From the NCBI GenBank assembly GCA_016703785.1, contig JADJBM010000030.1:124001-188000 (forward strand): 64,000 nt of DNA, in the 5' to 3' direction. Of the stretch, positions 9,667-18,241 are shown piece after piece. A program made the translations under genes and the position numbers. Below the pieces are notes generated by a model, which worked only from the letters and a program-made list of their open reading frames with translations, ran no database searches and was not told where the DNA came from. This DNA is from Betaproteobacteria bacterium. GTDB lineage: Bacteria; Pseudomonadota; Gammaproteobacteria; Burkholderiales; Rhodocyclaceae. Position 1 is the stretch's first letter, and each line of letters opens with the position of its first letter.

Positions 9667-9697
9667 AAACCCCCGTGCGCAAGCCGGGGGTTTTTTT
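9667..9697 (+). terminator. acnB: Rho-independent terminator of the mdh-acnB operon
   Basis: Perfect 9-bp stem AAACCCCCG / CGGGGGTTT (9667-9675 with 9685-9693), 9-nt loop, ending in a run of seven T. It sits 30 bp after the acnB stop. Confidence 0.9.
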
Positions 9698-9806
9698 CGC
9701 CCCGGATTGCGCAAACCCTGTCGCATGTATAGCATTCGCTTGGCATGTTTCCGGACGCCTTCACAGCACGGCACCGCTCTTATCAGGATATTTCAGGAGA
9801 ACCAAG

Positions 9807-10430
9807 ATGAATTCAGCTTTATCCATGGGCGCTCATGCGGCCTGGCACTGCGCCAGAGCATTCATGCTGATGCTTGCCGTGCTCATGACGGGCTGCGCCA
9901 GTTTCTACGTCGATACGGCCACTCGGGACGTTCCCGCCTCGGAATTGAAGCCGGTCGCCCAAGCTGCCCCTGTCCAACTGCTGTTCGAATTTCAGACCAA
10001 AGGCGTCCAGAATTCCCGCGCCACCGACCACCTGAGAAGCCAGGTGTTCGACCAGGTCAAGGCGTCCGGTCTGTTCTCAGCGGTCGAGGACAAGCCCGTC
10101 GCCAACGGTGCCATTCTCAGCCTGAAACTGAACAATGTGCCGCTGTCCGACGATGCCTTCGGAAAGGGTTTCGTGACGGGACTGACGTTCGGGCTGGCGG
10201 GCAATCAGGTCACAGACGGATACGTCTGCACGATCGAGTATCTGGCACCAAACCAGAAGGCGCCTATCGTCAAGACCGCGCGCCACGCGATCCACACCGT
10301 GATGGGCGCCAAGGAGGCGCCTGCCAACGGCGTCCGGGCCGAAACCATAGAGGAAGCCGTTCGCACCATGACGCGCCAGATCGTCGGTACGTCCCTCAAG
10401 GACCTTTCCTTCGATCCCGATTTCCGCTAA
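9807..10430 (+). CDS. Predicted outer-membrane lipoprotein, function unknown
   Basis: 207-residue secreted protein. A hydrophobic signal (FMLMLAVLMTGC) ends in a lipobox with cysteine near residue 31, so it should be lipidated and anchored in the envelope. The remainder has no family I recognise. It shows alternating strands typical of small periplasmic domains and a Gly-rich FGKGFVTGLTFGLAGNQ segment resembling the glycine-rich loops of DUF4136-like lipoproteins. ATG 9807 follows a CAGGAGA ribosome-binding site. It is followed after 9 bp by a second lipoprotein gene, so the pair is probably co-expressed. Confidence 0.72.
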   Translation: MNSALSMGAHAAWHCARAFMLMLAVLMTGCASFYVDTATRDVPASELKPVAQAAPVQLLFEFQTKGVQNSRATDHLRSQVFDQVKASGLFSAVEDKPVANGAILSLKLNNVPLSDDAFGKGFVTGLTFGLAGNQVTDGYVCTIEYLAPNQKAPIVKTARHAIHTVMGAKEAPANGVRAETIEEAVRTMTRQIVGTSLKDLSFDPDFR

Positions 10431-10439
10431 TCCATAACC

Positions 10440-11021
10440 ATGAACCTGCTCATCAAGCGCATAGGCCTGGTCCTCGTCCTGGCCGCCAGCGCCCTGCTCG
10501 CGGGCGGCTGCGGAACCTTGCAACTGGGCCAACCCCAGCCCAGCCTGGAAAACATTCAGGCCATGAAGGCGGCCAAGATCACGAAGTCCGGCGTGGGCCG
10601 CTTCACCCTGGCCGAGGGGAAAGATCCGTCTCTGGACAAATACGTCGGGGTGCGTGCGCACGCCCTTGAGGCACCACAGGGCTCGTTCGCACGCTACCTG
10701 CAGGAAACCCTTGAAGCCGAGTTGCGCGCTGCAGGCCTGCTCGACCCTGCCGCCGAAGCGCTCATCGAAGGCTATCTCATCGACCGCCAGCTGGACCCTG
10801 CGATCGGGCAGGGCAGCGGCAAGCTCGCAGCCCGATTCATCGTAAGCAGGCAGGGCAAGGTCGTTTTCGACAGGGAACTGGCCGCCGAATCGACCTGGGA
10901 ATCGTCCTTCGTCGGGGCCATCGCCATACCCATGGCCATCCATGAATTCAATGCCTTGTTCCGCAAGCTGGTGGCGAAGCTGATCCAGGATCCCGACTTC
11001 ATCAGTGCCATGGCGCAGTAG
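10440..11021 (+). CDS. Predicted lipoprotein, function unknown
   Basis: 193-residue protein with a signal peptide ending in LLAGGC, a clear lipobox, followed by a mature region with RYLQETLEAELRAAGLLD. That last element recalls DUF4410/DUF4136-like lipoproteins in which a helix precedes a beta hairpin. The C-terminal half is predicted alpha/beta and ends AKLIQDPDFISAMAQ. It is downstream of another lipoprotein at 9-bp spacing, suggesting an envelope pair. No specific function can be given. Confidence 0.72.
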   Translation: MNLLIKRIGLVLVLAASALLAGGCGTLQLGQPQPSLENIQAMKAAKITKSGVGRFTLAEGKDPSLDKYVGVRAHALEAPQGSFARYLQETLEAELRAAGLLDPAAEALIEGYLIDRQLDPAIGQGSGKLAARFIVSRQGKVVFDRELAAESTWESSFVGAIAIPMAIHEFNALFRKLVAKLIQDPDFISAMAQ

Positions 11022-11113
11022 CGTCAGCGTCCCGCCTGCCCCTGGGCATGCGAAGGGTCGCGGCAGGTTGCCGCTTTCTGGATTCAATCTCCGACGGTGT
11101 GACGGTCTAAGCC

Positions 11114-11136
11114 GCCGTATCCCCGCGGCTGACTTT
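11114..11136 (+). repeat. Dispersed 23-bp motif, copy after the lipoprotein pair
   Basis: Exact GCCGT-N8-GGCTGACTTT in the gap between the second lipoprotein gene and the convergent small membrane protein. Its 5' flank matches that of the copy at 9640. Confidence 0.8.
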
Positions 11137-11204
11137 GGTTCCGACGTAACGCCCGCTCACGCGGGCATTGGCCTTCTCAGAAACTTCGTTTTCACCGGCC
11201 GTAC

Positions 11205-11242
11205 AAAAAACAACCCCGCCGATTGGCGGGGTTGTTTTTTTT
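11205..11242. terminator. Bidirectional intrinsic terminator
   Basis: A 16-bp perfect inverted repeat (11205-11220 with 11225-11240, GATT loop), GC-rich at the core with A-run and T-run ends. It can therefore stop transcription from both the rightward lipoprotein genes and the leftward gene at 11260. Confidence 0.9.
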
Positions 11243-11259
11243 CAGATTCGAAACCGGTT

Positions 11260-11514
11260 TCAGCAGTGCCTGCTACGCCACTGGTCCGACTGGCGCATGG
11301 TCAGCTCATGCTGCGCCTTCACGCGGGCGCGGTAGGGGATGTCGTAGAGCAGGCAGATGCCGATGAACACCATCGTGCCGGCCAGCGCCTGATTGAATCC
11401 CCACGATACCAGCATCGTGAAAACCGGATAGGCCAGGCCGGCCGAAACCAGCAGCCAGAGAATCGTCAGGACGCGACTGCCTGACCCGGTCGTGTTTGCC
11501 TCTTTGTTTGCCAT
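11260..11514 (-). CDS. Small two-helix membrane protein, function unknown
   Basis: 84 aa, starting MANKEANTTGSG at ATG 11514, chosen because AAGGAGATC precedes it. Two hydrophobic helices (VLTILWLLVSAGLAYPVFTMLVSW and LAGTMVFIGICLLY, given in parts) are joined by a short loop, followed by a basic cytoplasmic tail rich in Arg and Gln. The architecture suggests a small inner-membrane protein. No family recognised. Confidence 0.7.
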   Translation of the reverse strand: MANKEANTTGSGSRVLTILWLLVSAGLAYPVFTMLVSWGFNQALAGTMVFIGICLLYDIPYRARVKAQHELTMRQSDQWRSRHC

Positions 11515-11700
11515 TCTGATCTCCTTATCTGGTTTGCCAAATTGTCGTTTGCTCTTCCGTTGCAATCGACATGCCAGATGAAGCTATCGCCATAACCAAT
11601 TGTAATTAAATATAAAGCTACATAAGCCCGGCGACTTGCCCTACTGATGAGCGCCAGAATCCGACAAATTGCGGCACATGGTCCCTGCGGAATCCCCGTG

Positions 11701-12120
11701 CTAGGCGGGAAAAGGCGCTTCGCACGCAAAGCGCCGTGCCGCACGGGTCGCCTGCGTCTGACCCTGATAACCCCAGGCCTCTGCAGCAACCTCGCGCACG
11801 ATGACATAGCTCGCCGCATCGAGCCTGCCGAGGACCGTTTCGGCCGCCGCGAAGGCGGCAGCGATGAAGGCGGCTTTCTGTTCCGGCGTGTTCGTGCCCT
11901 CGGTCACATTCACCTCCAGGAAGAAGCTGCTGCGGCCGGAGACATTGAGCGACTCTCCACCGATGGTCCAGTGGCCAGGCGCGATGCATTGAACGGCGAC
12001 GGCAGTCACCTCGCGGCGCTTGCCGAGCATTTCCACGGTAAGGTCGGTCATGCGTTCGGCAATTTCCGCTACCTTTTCCGGCAGGCAGGGCGCCGTCAGG
12101 CGGATGTCCAGGAATGGCAT
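11701..12120 (-). CDS. Tautomerase-family protein (4-oxalocrotonate tautomerase-like)
   Basis: 139-residue protein beginning Met-Pro. After Met removal, Pro1 would be the catalytic base used by this superfamily. The N-terminal MPFLDIRLTAPCLPEKVAEIAERMTDLTVEMLGKR (given for reading) gives the beta-alpha unit. A second half (SSFFLEVNVTEGTNTPEQKAAFIAAAF) repeats it, as in fused dimeric tautomerases. The physiological substrate is unknown. It ends close to the DUF2917 gene upstream on the same strand (9 bp), so they probably form a pair. Confidence 0.8.
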   Translation of the reverse strand: MPFLDIRLTAPCLPEKVAEIAERMTDLTVEMLGKRREVTAVAVQCIAPGHWTIGGESLNVSGRSSFFLEVNVTEGTNTPEQKAAFIAAAFAAAETVLGRLDAASYVIVREVAAEAWGYQGQTQATRAARRFACEAPFPA

Positions 12121-12129
12121 GTCGGCACC

Positions 12130-12474
12130 TCAGCGCAGCATCGTCGCAGGGATGGCCGCCAGGCCCGGATGCCGCCAGCGCAGCAATTGCCTCAGGACCG
12201 ACTCGGCCTGTTCGCGCAGCCGGATGCAGGGCGCGCAGCCGCGCGCATCGGTCGTGACGAGCAGCGAAGCCTGCAGCGCCGACACCACGACCGGCGCATT
12301 GCCGATCACCTGCCAGCGCTCGCCGGGACCGAGAATGATGTCCTCCTGCATGCCGTCGACCGTGATCCACAACTGTCCCGAGCGGCAGACCAGATCGCGG
12401 CCCTCGACGCACCCCAGGGCCAGCAGTTCGTTCCTTGCCAGTTCGATGCGGGTCTCTTGCACAATGTTCGCCAT
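12130..12474 (-). CDS. DUF2917 domain protein
   Basis: 114 aa. The central LVCRSGQLWITVDGMQEDIILGPGERW (split: GQLWIT, DIILGPGE) matches the small beta-barrel/cupin-like DUF2917 fold common in betaproteobacteria. CAPCIRLRE near residue 80 gives a CxxC. ATG 12474 follows GGAGGATAGG. It is divergent from a GcvA-like LysR gene, an arrangement frequently seen for this family, so regulation by that LysR is plausible. Confidence 0.75.
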   Translation of the reverse strand: MANIVQETRIELARNELLALGCVEGRDLVCRSGQLWITVDGMQEDIILGPGERWQVIGNAPVVVSALQASLLVTTDARGCAPCIRLREQAESVLRQLLRWRHPGLAAIPATMLR

Positions 12475-12570
12475 GATCCTATCCTCCATGCGTTGCATGC
12501 ATCTGAAAATATCCTGCATGTGCGCCGAGAATAGGCTTATGCCCTGCGTGCCGCAAACGAGAAAAGCGAA

Positions 12571-12576
12571 TACAAT
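12571..12576 (+). promoter_or_regulatory. Likely -10 box of the LysR gene
   Basis: TACAAT lies 15 bp before ATG 12592 in the divergent DUF2917/LysR gap. No clear -35 is present, as expected for an activated or autorepressed LysR promoter. Confidence 0.35.
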
Positions 12577-12591
12577 GCATGAGGAAAACGC

Positions 12592-13520
12592 ATGAATAAC
12601 GATCTGCGCCGCCTCCCCGCCCTCGACCCGCTGAAAGGCTTCGATGCCGCCGCGCGCCATCTCAGCTTCACCAAGGCCGCCGAGGAACTGTTCCTCACCC
12701 AGTCGGCGATCAGCCGGCAGATCCAGACGCTTGAGGAGCAGCTCGGCGTCAAGCTGTTCCGCCGCGAGGCGAGACGCCTCAGCCTGACGCCGGAGGGCGA
12801 AGTGCTGCAGCGCGCGGTGGCCGAAACGCTCGCCCGCCTCGCCGACGTTTGCGCCGGCCTGAGGGCCTCGCAGCGGCGTCCCCGCGTCAATGTGTCGGCG
12901 GCCGTCGGCCTCGCCTCGCTCTGGCTGGTGCCGCGACTGGCCGCCTTTCAGGAAATCGAGCCGGATGTCGACGTGCGGCTCTCGGCCGACAACCGCATGG
13001 TGGATCTGGCGCGCGAGGACATCGATCTCGCCCTGCGCTACATCCACCCCGACACCGCGCCGCCCGGCGCCACGCTGCTGTTCGAGGAGGAGGTCTTTCC
13101 GGTGGCCGCACCGAAGCTTGCCGCCAAGCTGCCCGCCGTGCTGCGGCCGGAAGACCTGTCGAAACTCACGCTGCTGGCCTCGACAACGGCCACAAGGCGC
13201 CCTGGTTCTCGTGGGAACCCTGGCTCGTCGGCCTCGGCCTCGCCCACGCCAGGCCCAAGGCCGTGCTCGAGTTCAACCAGTACGACCAGCTCATCCGCGC
13301 CGCCGAAGACGGCCGCGGCATCGCGCTAGGGCGCGGCCCGCTGGTGGGGCAACTGATTGCCGAGGGCAAACTCAGGCCGCTGGGAAAATCGCGCCAGCGC
13401 GTCGCCGCCCGTGCCTACTTCCTGGTGCGCGCGCCGAAGGCTAACCGGCCAGAGGTGGACCACTTTGCCGAATGGCTGCAGAGGGAGGCAAGGAAGACGA
13501 AGCGCGAATCAGACAAATAA
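12592..13520 (+). pseudogene. GcvA-like LysR-family regulator, frameshifted
   Basis: The N-terminal LysR helix-turn-helix is intact (LKGFDAAARHLSFTKAAEELFLTQSAISRQI, read in parts), with the GcvA-type substrate domain after it (SLWLVPRLAAFQEIEPDVDVRL, DIDLALRYI). Near 13185 the reading frame moves: LTLLAS in the first frame continues as LDNGHKAPWFSWEPWLVGLGL in another, ending at 13520. One extra C in the GCCTC at the junction would restore a single frame of about 309 codons, so a one-base deletion or consensus error is the simplest explanation. As written, the product would lose most of its effector domain. Confidence 0.8.
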
Positions 13521-13664
13521 ACCAGCGTGAAAATGAAGGTCTCCCCTCGCCTTTCCTGGCCTCGGCCCAGATCTTTCTCCCATTGCGCTCCCTGGGTCAT
13601 CACACAATACCAAGTACGAGAGCGGATTGCCGTCTGTGTCCCCTACAGTCTCCGGGAGCACCTC

Positions 13665-13687
13665 GCCGTACCCCGGGGGCTGACTTT
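13665..13687 (+). repeat. Dispersed 23-bp motif between two convergent genes
   Basis: Exact GCCGT-N8-GGCTGACTTT, 10 bp from the stop of the LitR-like gene. The rest of the 176-bp gap from 13521 holds nothing else I can identify. Confidence 0.8.
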
Positions 13688-13697
13688 CAGCAGGAAA

Positions 13698-14584
13698 CTA
13701 CGCCGCCTGCGCCGCTCGCCAGCGCACCAGCTCGTCAAGCGCACCTTCCAGATCCGTCATCAACAGCACCCCCGTGGGCGCGGCAAGGCGCTCGACGCCG
13801 GCGCCGCCGGCCCATAGCGCGATGTCCGGCGCGAGCAGCGCACGCAGTTGATTCAATAGCGGGATCACCTGGCGCACGGGAAAGGCTGCGGAGAACGACA
13901 GCGCGACGATGTCCGCCCGCTGCGCCCGCGCCGCCTGGCTGATGTCGGCCAACGGCGTCTGCGTGCCGAGCGGGATGCAGGCAGCGCCCTCCAGCATCAG
14001 CAGCACTTCGATCATGAGGATGCCGAGCACATGCTGCTCATCCGGCACGGTGGTGAGCAGGATGCGCGGCCGTTCGTTGCCCGGCGGCAGCGCGCCGATG
14101 GACTGGCGCAGCAGCGCCTGCATCTGCTCCGTATACAGATGTTCCTCGAAGACCTGGACCTCCCCGCGCATCCAGGCCTCTCCCACGACCCGGTTCAGGG
14201 CGCTGACGGTTTCCAGGACGAACTGCTGCAGGCCCTGGCGGTGCAAGGCCTGCCGCAGCGCATTGCCGAGCGCGGGAATGTCATGGTTGCGAATGAGTTC
14301 CACGATCATGCCCTGCAACGCATGGCCTTCCTGCGCATCGGCTGCCGATTCGAGCGGTGCCGCCAGCTTCGCCAGTTCCTCGTCGGGCGTCGCCATGAGC
14401 CGTCCCGGACGCCAGCCCTGTCCCATCAAGCGCTTGATAAGGCGCAGCTTTTCCACCTGCTGCAAGGGGTAGGCGCGCTCCCCCATGGGCATCCCGTTCA
14501 GGCTGCGGGAAGCCATAGCGACGCTCCCAGACGCGCAAGGTGTCCTTGCCTGCCGGTTTCACGCTCCACGGTGGCGATGTTCAT
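13698..14584 (-). pseudogene. LitR/CarH-type MerR regulator with B12-binding domain, frameshifted
   Basis: Light-sensing adenosylcobalamin repressors of this family combine a MerR helix-turn-helix with a B12-binding module. The HTH reads MNIATVERET then DTLRVWERRYGFPQPER in a second frame and GERAYPLQQVEKLRLIKRLM in a third. The remaining 240 residues are continuous: a helical B12-binding cap (VGEAWMRGEVQVFEEHLYTEQM) and a Rossmann B12 domain. The core E/DxHxxG-type motif appears as VPDEQHVLGILM. Indels of one base in the five-C run 14480-14484 and near 14548-14556 explain both shifts. It diverges from the lipid-modification operon it probably controls. Confidence 0.8.
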
Positions 14585-14601
14585 ATGTGTTCTGTTCATG
14601 T

Positions 14602-14614
14602 TTGTCCTGGACAA
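14602..14614. promoter_or_regulatory. Operator O1, dyad TTGTCC-T-GGACAA
   Basis: Perfect 13-bp palindrome immediately upstream of the -35 box of the rightward promoter and 18 bp from the start codon of the leftward regulator, so it can affect both. See also the copies at 14665 and 14828. Confidence 0.75.
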
Positions 14615-14618
14615 TCAT

Positions 14619-14647
14619 TTGACAACTGAAGTAATGGTTGTTATAGT
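14619..14647 (+). promoter_or_regulatory. Sigma70-type promoter of the lipid-modification operon
   Basis: TTGACA (14619-14624), a 17-bp spacer, TATAGT (14642-14647), giving a start near 14654. It lies between two operator dyads whose centres are 63 bp apart, six helical turns. Confidence 0.8.
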
Positions 14648-14664
14648 AGCCTCAATTACCACTT

Positions 14665-14677
14665 TTGTCCAGGACAA
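14665..14677. promoter_or_regulatory. Operator O2, dyad TTGTCC-A-GGACAA
   Basis: Perfect 13-bp palindrome just after the predicted start of transcription and 2 bp before ATG 14680. The sequence around O1 and O2 is near-identical (TTGTCCWGGACAATCAT). Confidence 0.75.
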
Positions 14678-14679
14678 TC

Positions 14680-14964
14680 ATGAATACCACTCACTCCATT
14701 CTTATTGCCAGTGCCTTGTTCTGCTCATTCATGGCCTTAGGCATGCAAAATGCGGTCGGGAAAACGCCTGGAACCGTTTCCCCCAAGGAGAGCACCCCAC
14801 CCAAGGAAATCAAGGCAGATTGCCATATTGTCCATGACAATAATGGAATTCGCCTCATGCTCCTCCTTCACAACCCGAGCCGGGGGTACCTCGCCAAACC
14901 CTGCCGCACCCCGCAGCACTCGGCCCATGCCGAGATCGGCAGCAACCGCGGAGAGGCAGCATGA
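14680..14964 (+). CDS. Small secreted protein, function unknown
   Basis: 94 aa from ATG 14680. A hydrophobic stretch (ILIASALFCSFMALGM) after a short polar N terminus looks like a signal peptide. The rest is low in recognisable structure. A third operator-like dyad (14828-14840, TTGTCC-A-TGACAA) lies inside it. Its stop overlaps the ATG of the FAD gene (ATGA), which supports it being translated. Coding support is otherwise modest and it may be a leader peptide. Confidence 0.45.
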   Translation: MNTTHSILIASALFCSFMALGMQNAVGKTPGTVSPKESTPPKEIKADCHIVHDNNGIRLMLLLHNPSRGYLAKPCRTPQHSAHAEIGSNRGEAA

Positions 14965-16261
14965 TCGCGGCCCCGCAGCGCATCGCCGTGGTCGGTTCCG
15001 GCATCGCCGGGCTCTCCGCCGCCTGGCTGCTCGCGCAGCGGCATGCCGTCACCCTGTTCGAGGCCGAGCCGCGTTTGGGCGGCCATACCCATACTGTTGA
15101 CGTCACGCTCGACGGCATGACGCATCCGGTCGATACCGGCTTCCTTGTCTTCAACCACAAGACCTACCCTAACCTCACCGCACTTTTCGACCACCTCGGC
15201 GTGGAGAGCGTCGAGAGCGAGATGTCCTTCGCCGTCAGCCTCGCGTCGCCGGACGCTGGAATGGGCCGGCTCCAGCCTCGCCACGGTGTTCGGCCAGAAG
15301 CGCAACCTGGTGCGGCCGGAGTTCTGGCGCATGCTGGGCGACATCCTGCGCTTCAACCGCGAGAGCGTCGCCTGGCTGCAGCGGCATGGCGACGAATCGC
15401 ATCACGCTGCGCGCCTTCCTCGCCGCGGGAAACTATTCGCGCGCCTTCTCCGACTGGTACCTGCTGCCGATGGCGGCGGCGATCTGGTCGTGCCCGGCCG
15501 GGCAGATGCTCGACTATCCGCTCGCCACCTTCGTGCGCTTCTGCCACAACCACGGCCTGCTGCAGGTCTTCGACCGGCCCGCCTGGCGCACCGTCAAGGG
15601 CGGCGGACGCGAATACGTGGGCAAGCTCGCCGCCGGCATCGAGGACATCCGTCTCGCCACGCCGGTGCGGCGCATCGTGCGCACGCCGCGGAATATGATG
15701 GTGGCGCACGACCGCGAGGTGGAGACATTCGATCACGTCGTCCTCGCCTGCCACAGCGACCAGACGCTGGCCCTGCTCGGCGAGGACGCCAGCGACGACG
15801 AGCGGCGCGCGCTCGGCGCCATCCGCTATCAGCCCAACCACGCCGTGCTGCACACCGACGCGGCGCTGCTGCCGCGCGAGCGCGCGCTGTGGTCGGCCTG
15901 GAACTACCTGTCGCACTGCGATGAACTCGACCGGCGTCCGGTGTCGGTGTCCTACCTCATCAACCGCCTGCAGCCCCTGCCCTTCAGCCAGCCGGTGGTG
16001 GTGACGCTCAACCCGCAGCAGGCGCCGGCACGGGACAAGACGCTGGCCTCCTTCACCTATGCGCACCCGATCTTCGACGGCCCCGCCATCGCCGCGCAGC
16101 TGGCCATGCCGGCACTCTCCGGCCGCGATCGCGTCTGGTTCTGCGGCGCCTGGAACAACTACGGTTTCCACGAGGACGGCCTGCGCTCCGGCCTCGCCGT
16201 CGCCGGCGCCTTCGGCTGCCGCGCGCCCTGGCAGGGCGCCACGAAACGGCAAGCCGCATGA
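14961..16261 (+). pseudogene. FAD-dependent amine-oxidase-like protein, two frameshifts
   Basis: Begins with a textbook FAD fold (RIAVVGSGIAGLSAAWLLAQ, EAEPRLGGHTHTV). Later parts (SDWYLLPMAAAIWSCPAGQML, FVRFCHNHGLLQVFDRPAWRTV, WFCGAWNNYGFHEDGLRSGL) identify the NAD/FAD-binding family that accompanies DUF1365 and Cfa. The frame changes near 15250 (LASP to TLEWAGSSL) and near 15388 (GDES to ITLRAFLAAGNYS). Removing one base at each restores a single 433-codon frame. In related operons this protein works with Cfa-like enzymes on modified, possibly furan or cyclopropane, fatty acids. Confidence 0.85.
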
Positions 16262-17023
16262 ACGCGGCGCGCATCGCCTTCGGCAAGGTACTGCACCATC
16301 GGTTGCGGCCGACGGAGCACCGCTTCGCCTATCCGGTGTTCTTCCTGCTGCTGCCGCTGCACCGCCTCGACAAGGTTGCCACGCCCTTCTTTTCGGTCAA
16401 CCGCGCCAACCTGTTCTCCTTCCGCTTCGCCGACCACGGCGCCTGCGACGGCTCGCCGCCGCTGCCGTGGATCCGCACCCTGCTGGCGCGCGAGGGCATC
16501 GCCGCCGACGGCGAAGTCTGGCTGCAGGCCTTCCCGCGCATGCTCGGCTATGTCTTCAACCCGGTCAGCTTCTGGTACTGCCACGACCGCGCAGGCCAGC
16601 TCGCCGCCGTGCTGGCCGAGGTGCGCAACACCTTCGGCGAACGCCACCACTACCTGATCGCCCACGCCGACGGTCGCCCGATCCTAGACGGCGAGACGCT
16701 TGAAGCGCGCAAGGTGTTCCATGTCTCGCCCTTCATGGCGGTGCAGGGCCACTATCGCTTTCGCTTCCATGCGCGGCCCGGCGATGCGCGCATCCTGGCG
16801 CGCATCGACCACGCCGATGCCGAAGGTGACCTGCTGCGCACCGCCATCTCCGGGCCGTGCCGTGCCGCTGACGGCGGCGCGCCTGGCGCGCGCCTTCTTC
16901 GGCTATCCGTGGATGACGCTCGGCGTGATGGCGCGCATCCACTGGCAGGCACTGCGGCTGTGGCTGAAGCGCGTTCCGTTCTTTTCCAAACCCCAACCCC
17001 CATTCGAGGAAACGACGCGATGA
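16258..17023 (+). pseudogene. DUF1365 protein, frameshifted
   Basis: DUF1365 proteins (about 250 aa) are linked to unusual fatty-acid synthesis next to Cfa and FAD proteins. The signature is clear: VLHHRLRPTEHRFAYPVFFLLLPL, FPRMLGYVFNPVSFWYCHD, VRNTFGERHHYLI, FHVSPFM. Near 16858 the frame moves from ISG to RAVPLTAARLARAFFGYPWMTLGVMARIHWQALRLW and ends at TGA 17021-17023; one surplus C in GGGCC accounts for it. Without that shift the first frame runs into the next gene, making a false DUF1365-Cfa fusion. It overlaps the FAD stop by 4 bp. Confidence 0.85.
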
Positions 17024-18234
17024 ATATGCTCGACAGCACCCTGCCCCTGCCCGCCACGGCCTTGCCGCGCAATGCGCATGTCACGCTGCGCCTGCTCGAA
17101 GGCCTGCGCGGCGGGTCGCTCGAACTGAGCTTGCCAGGCGGCTTGCGCCAGACCTTCGGCGAGGGCGCACGCCATGCCGCCATGGAGATTGGCGACTGGG
17201 CGGTGTTCGATGCCGTGCTCGCGCGCGGCGACATCGGCCTGGCCGAAACCTGGCTCGACGGCCTCTGGCAGTCGCCCGACCCGGCCGCCCTGCTCGCCCT
17301 GCTCGCGCAGAATCGGGATGTGCTGACGCGGGCGGTGTATGGCAGCGTCTGGTCCCTCCTCGGCGCGCGCTTGCGCCACCGTTTCAACGCCAACACGCGT
17401 CCCGGCTCGAAGCGCAACATCCACGCCCACTACGACCTCGGCAACGACTTCTACCGCCTCTGGCTCGACCCGACCATGAGCTACTCCGCCGCCGTCTATG
17501 CGGGCGGCGCCGAGATGTCGCTGGAGGCGGCGCAACTGGCGAAGAACCGGCGCATCCTGCGGCGCCTGCGCGCCGCGCCCGGCGCCAGCGTGCTGGAGAT
17601 CGGCTGCGGCTGGGGCGGCTTCGCCGAGGTCGCCGCGCGCGAGTCGGGCCTGAATGTTCATGGCATCACGCTGTCGCCGTCGCAGCTCGACTTCGCCCGC
17701 GAGCGCATCGCGCGTGCCGGCCTCGCCGATCGCGTGCGCCTCGGCCTCACCGACTATCGCGACGTGCGTGGCCGCTATGACGGCATCGTCTCCGTGGAAA
17801 TGTTCGAGGCGGTGGGCGAACGCTGGTGGCCAACCTGGTTCCGCGCCGTCGCCGGCAATCTCGCGCCTGGAGGCCGCGCCGTGGTACAGACCATCACCAT
17901 TCGCGACGACCTATTTGCACGTTACCGCCGCGGCACAGACTTCATCCAGCAGTTCGTCTTCCCCGGCGGCATGCTGCCCTCTGCCGCCGCCTTCCGTCGC
18001 CAGGCGGAAAGGGCCGGCCTCGCCGTGCGCGAAGCCTTTGCCTTCGGCCCCGACTATGCGCGCACCCTGGCCGAATGGTCGCGGAACTTCGATCAGGCCT
18101 GGCCGCAGATCGCCCAACTCGGCTTCGACGAACGCTTCCGCCGCCTCTGGCGCTTCTACATCGCCTATTGCGAGGCCGGCTTCGCCGCCGGCTCCACCGA
18201 CGTCGTGCAGTTCGAGCTGGAGCACGCGCGATGA
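17020..18234 (+). CDS. Cyclopropane-fatty-acid synthase-like SAM methyltransferase
   Basis: 404 aa, starting at ATG 17020, which overlaps the DUF1365 TGA as ATGA. The N-terminal domain contains GDWAVFDAVLARGDIGLAETWLDG. The SAM-binding domain has NIHAHYDLGNDFYRLWLDPTMSYS, LEIGCGWGGFAE (motif I), GITLSPSQLDFA and YDGIVSVEMFEAVGE, all standard for Cfa enzymes acting on membrane phospholipid acyl chains. Intact, unlike its neighbours. Operon partners suggest a stress- or light-induced lipid modification rather than the housekeeping Cfa. Confidence 0.9.
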   Translation: MNMLDSTLPLPATALPRNAHVTLRLLEGLRGGSLELSLPGGLRQTFGEGARHAAMEIGDWAVFDAVLARGDIGLAETWLDGLWQSPDPAALLALLAQNRDVLTRAVYGSVWSLLGARLRHRFNANTRPGSKRNIHAHYDLGNDFYRLWLDPTMSYSAAVYAGGAEMSLEAAQLAKNRRILRRLRAAPGASVLEIGCGWGGFAEVAARESGLNVHGITLSPSQLDFARERIARAGLADRVRLGLTDYRDVRGRYDGIVSVEMFEAVGERWWPTWFRAVAGNLAPGGRAVVQTITIRDDLFARYRRGTDFIQQFVFPGGMLPSAAAFRRQAERAGLAVREAFAFGPDYARTLAEWSRNFDQAWPQIAQLGFDERFRRLWRFYIAYCEAGFAAGSTDVVQFELEHAR

Positions 18235-18241
18235 GGCCGGG

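Noticed and set aside
7030..9774. A 914-codon open frame antisense to acnB
   Set aside because: Same reason: shadow of a strongly coding gene.
16258..18234. A 658-codon apparent DUF1365-Cfa fusion
   Set aside because: The middle 50 residues match neither family. A one-base shift near 16858 restores DUF1365 with its own stop overlapping the Cfa start.
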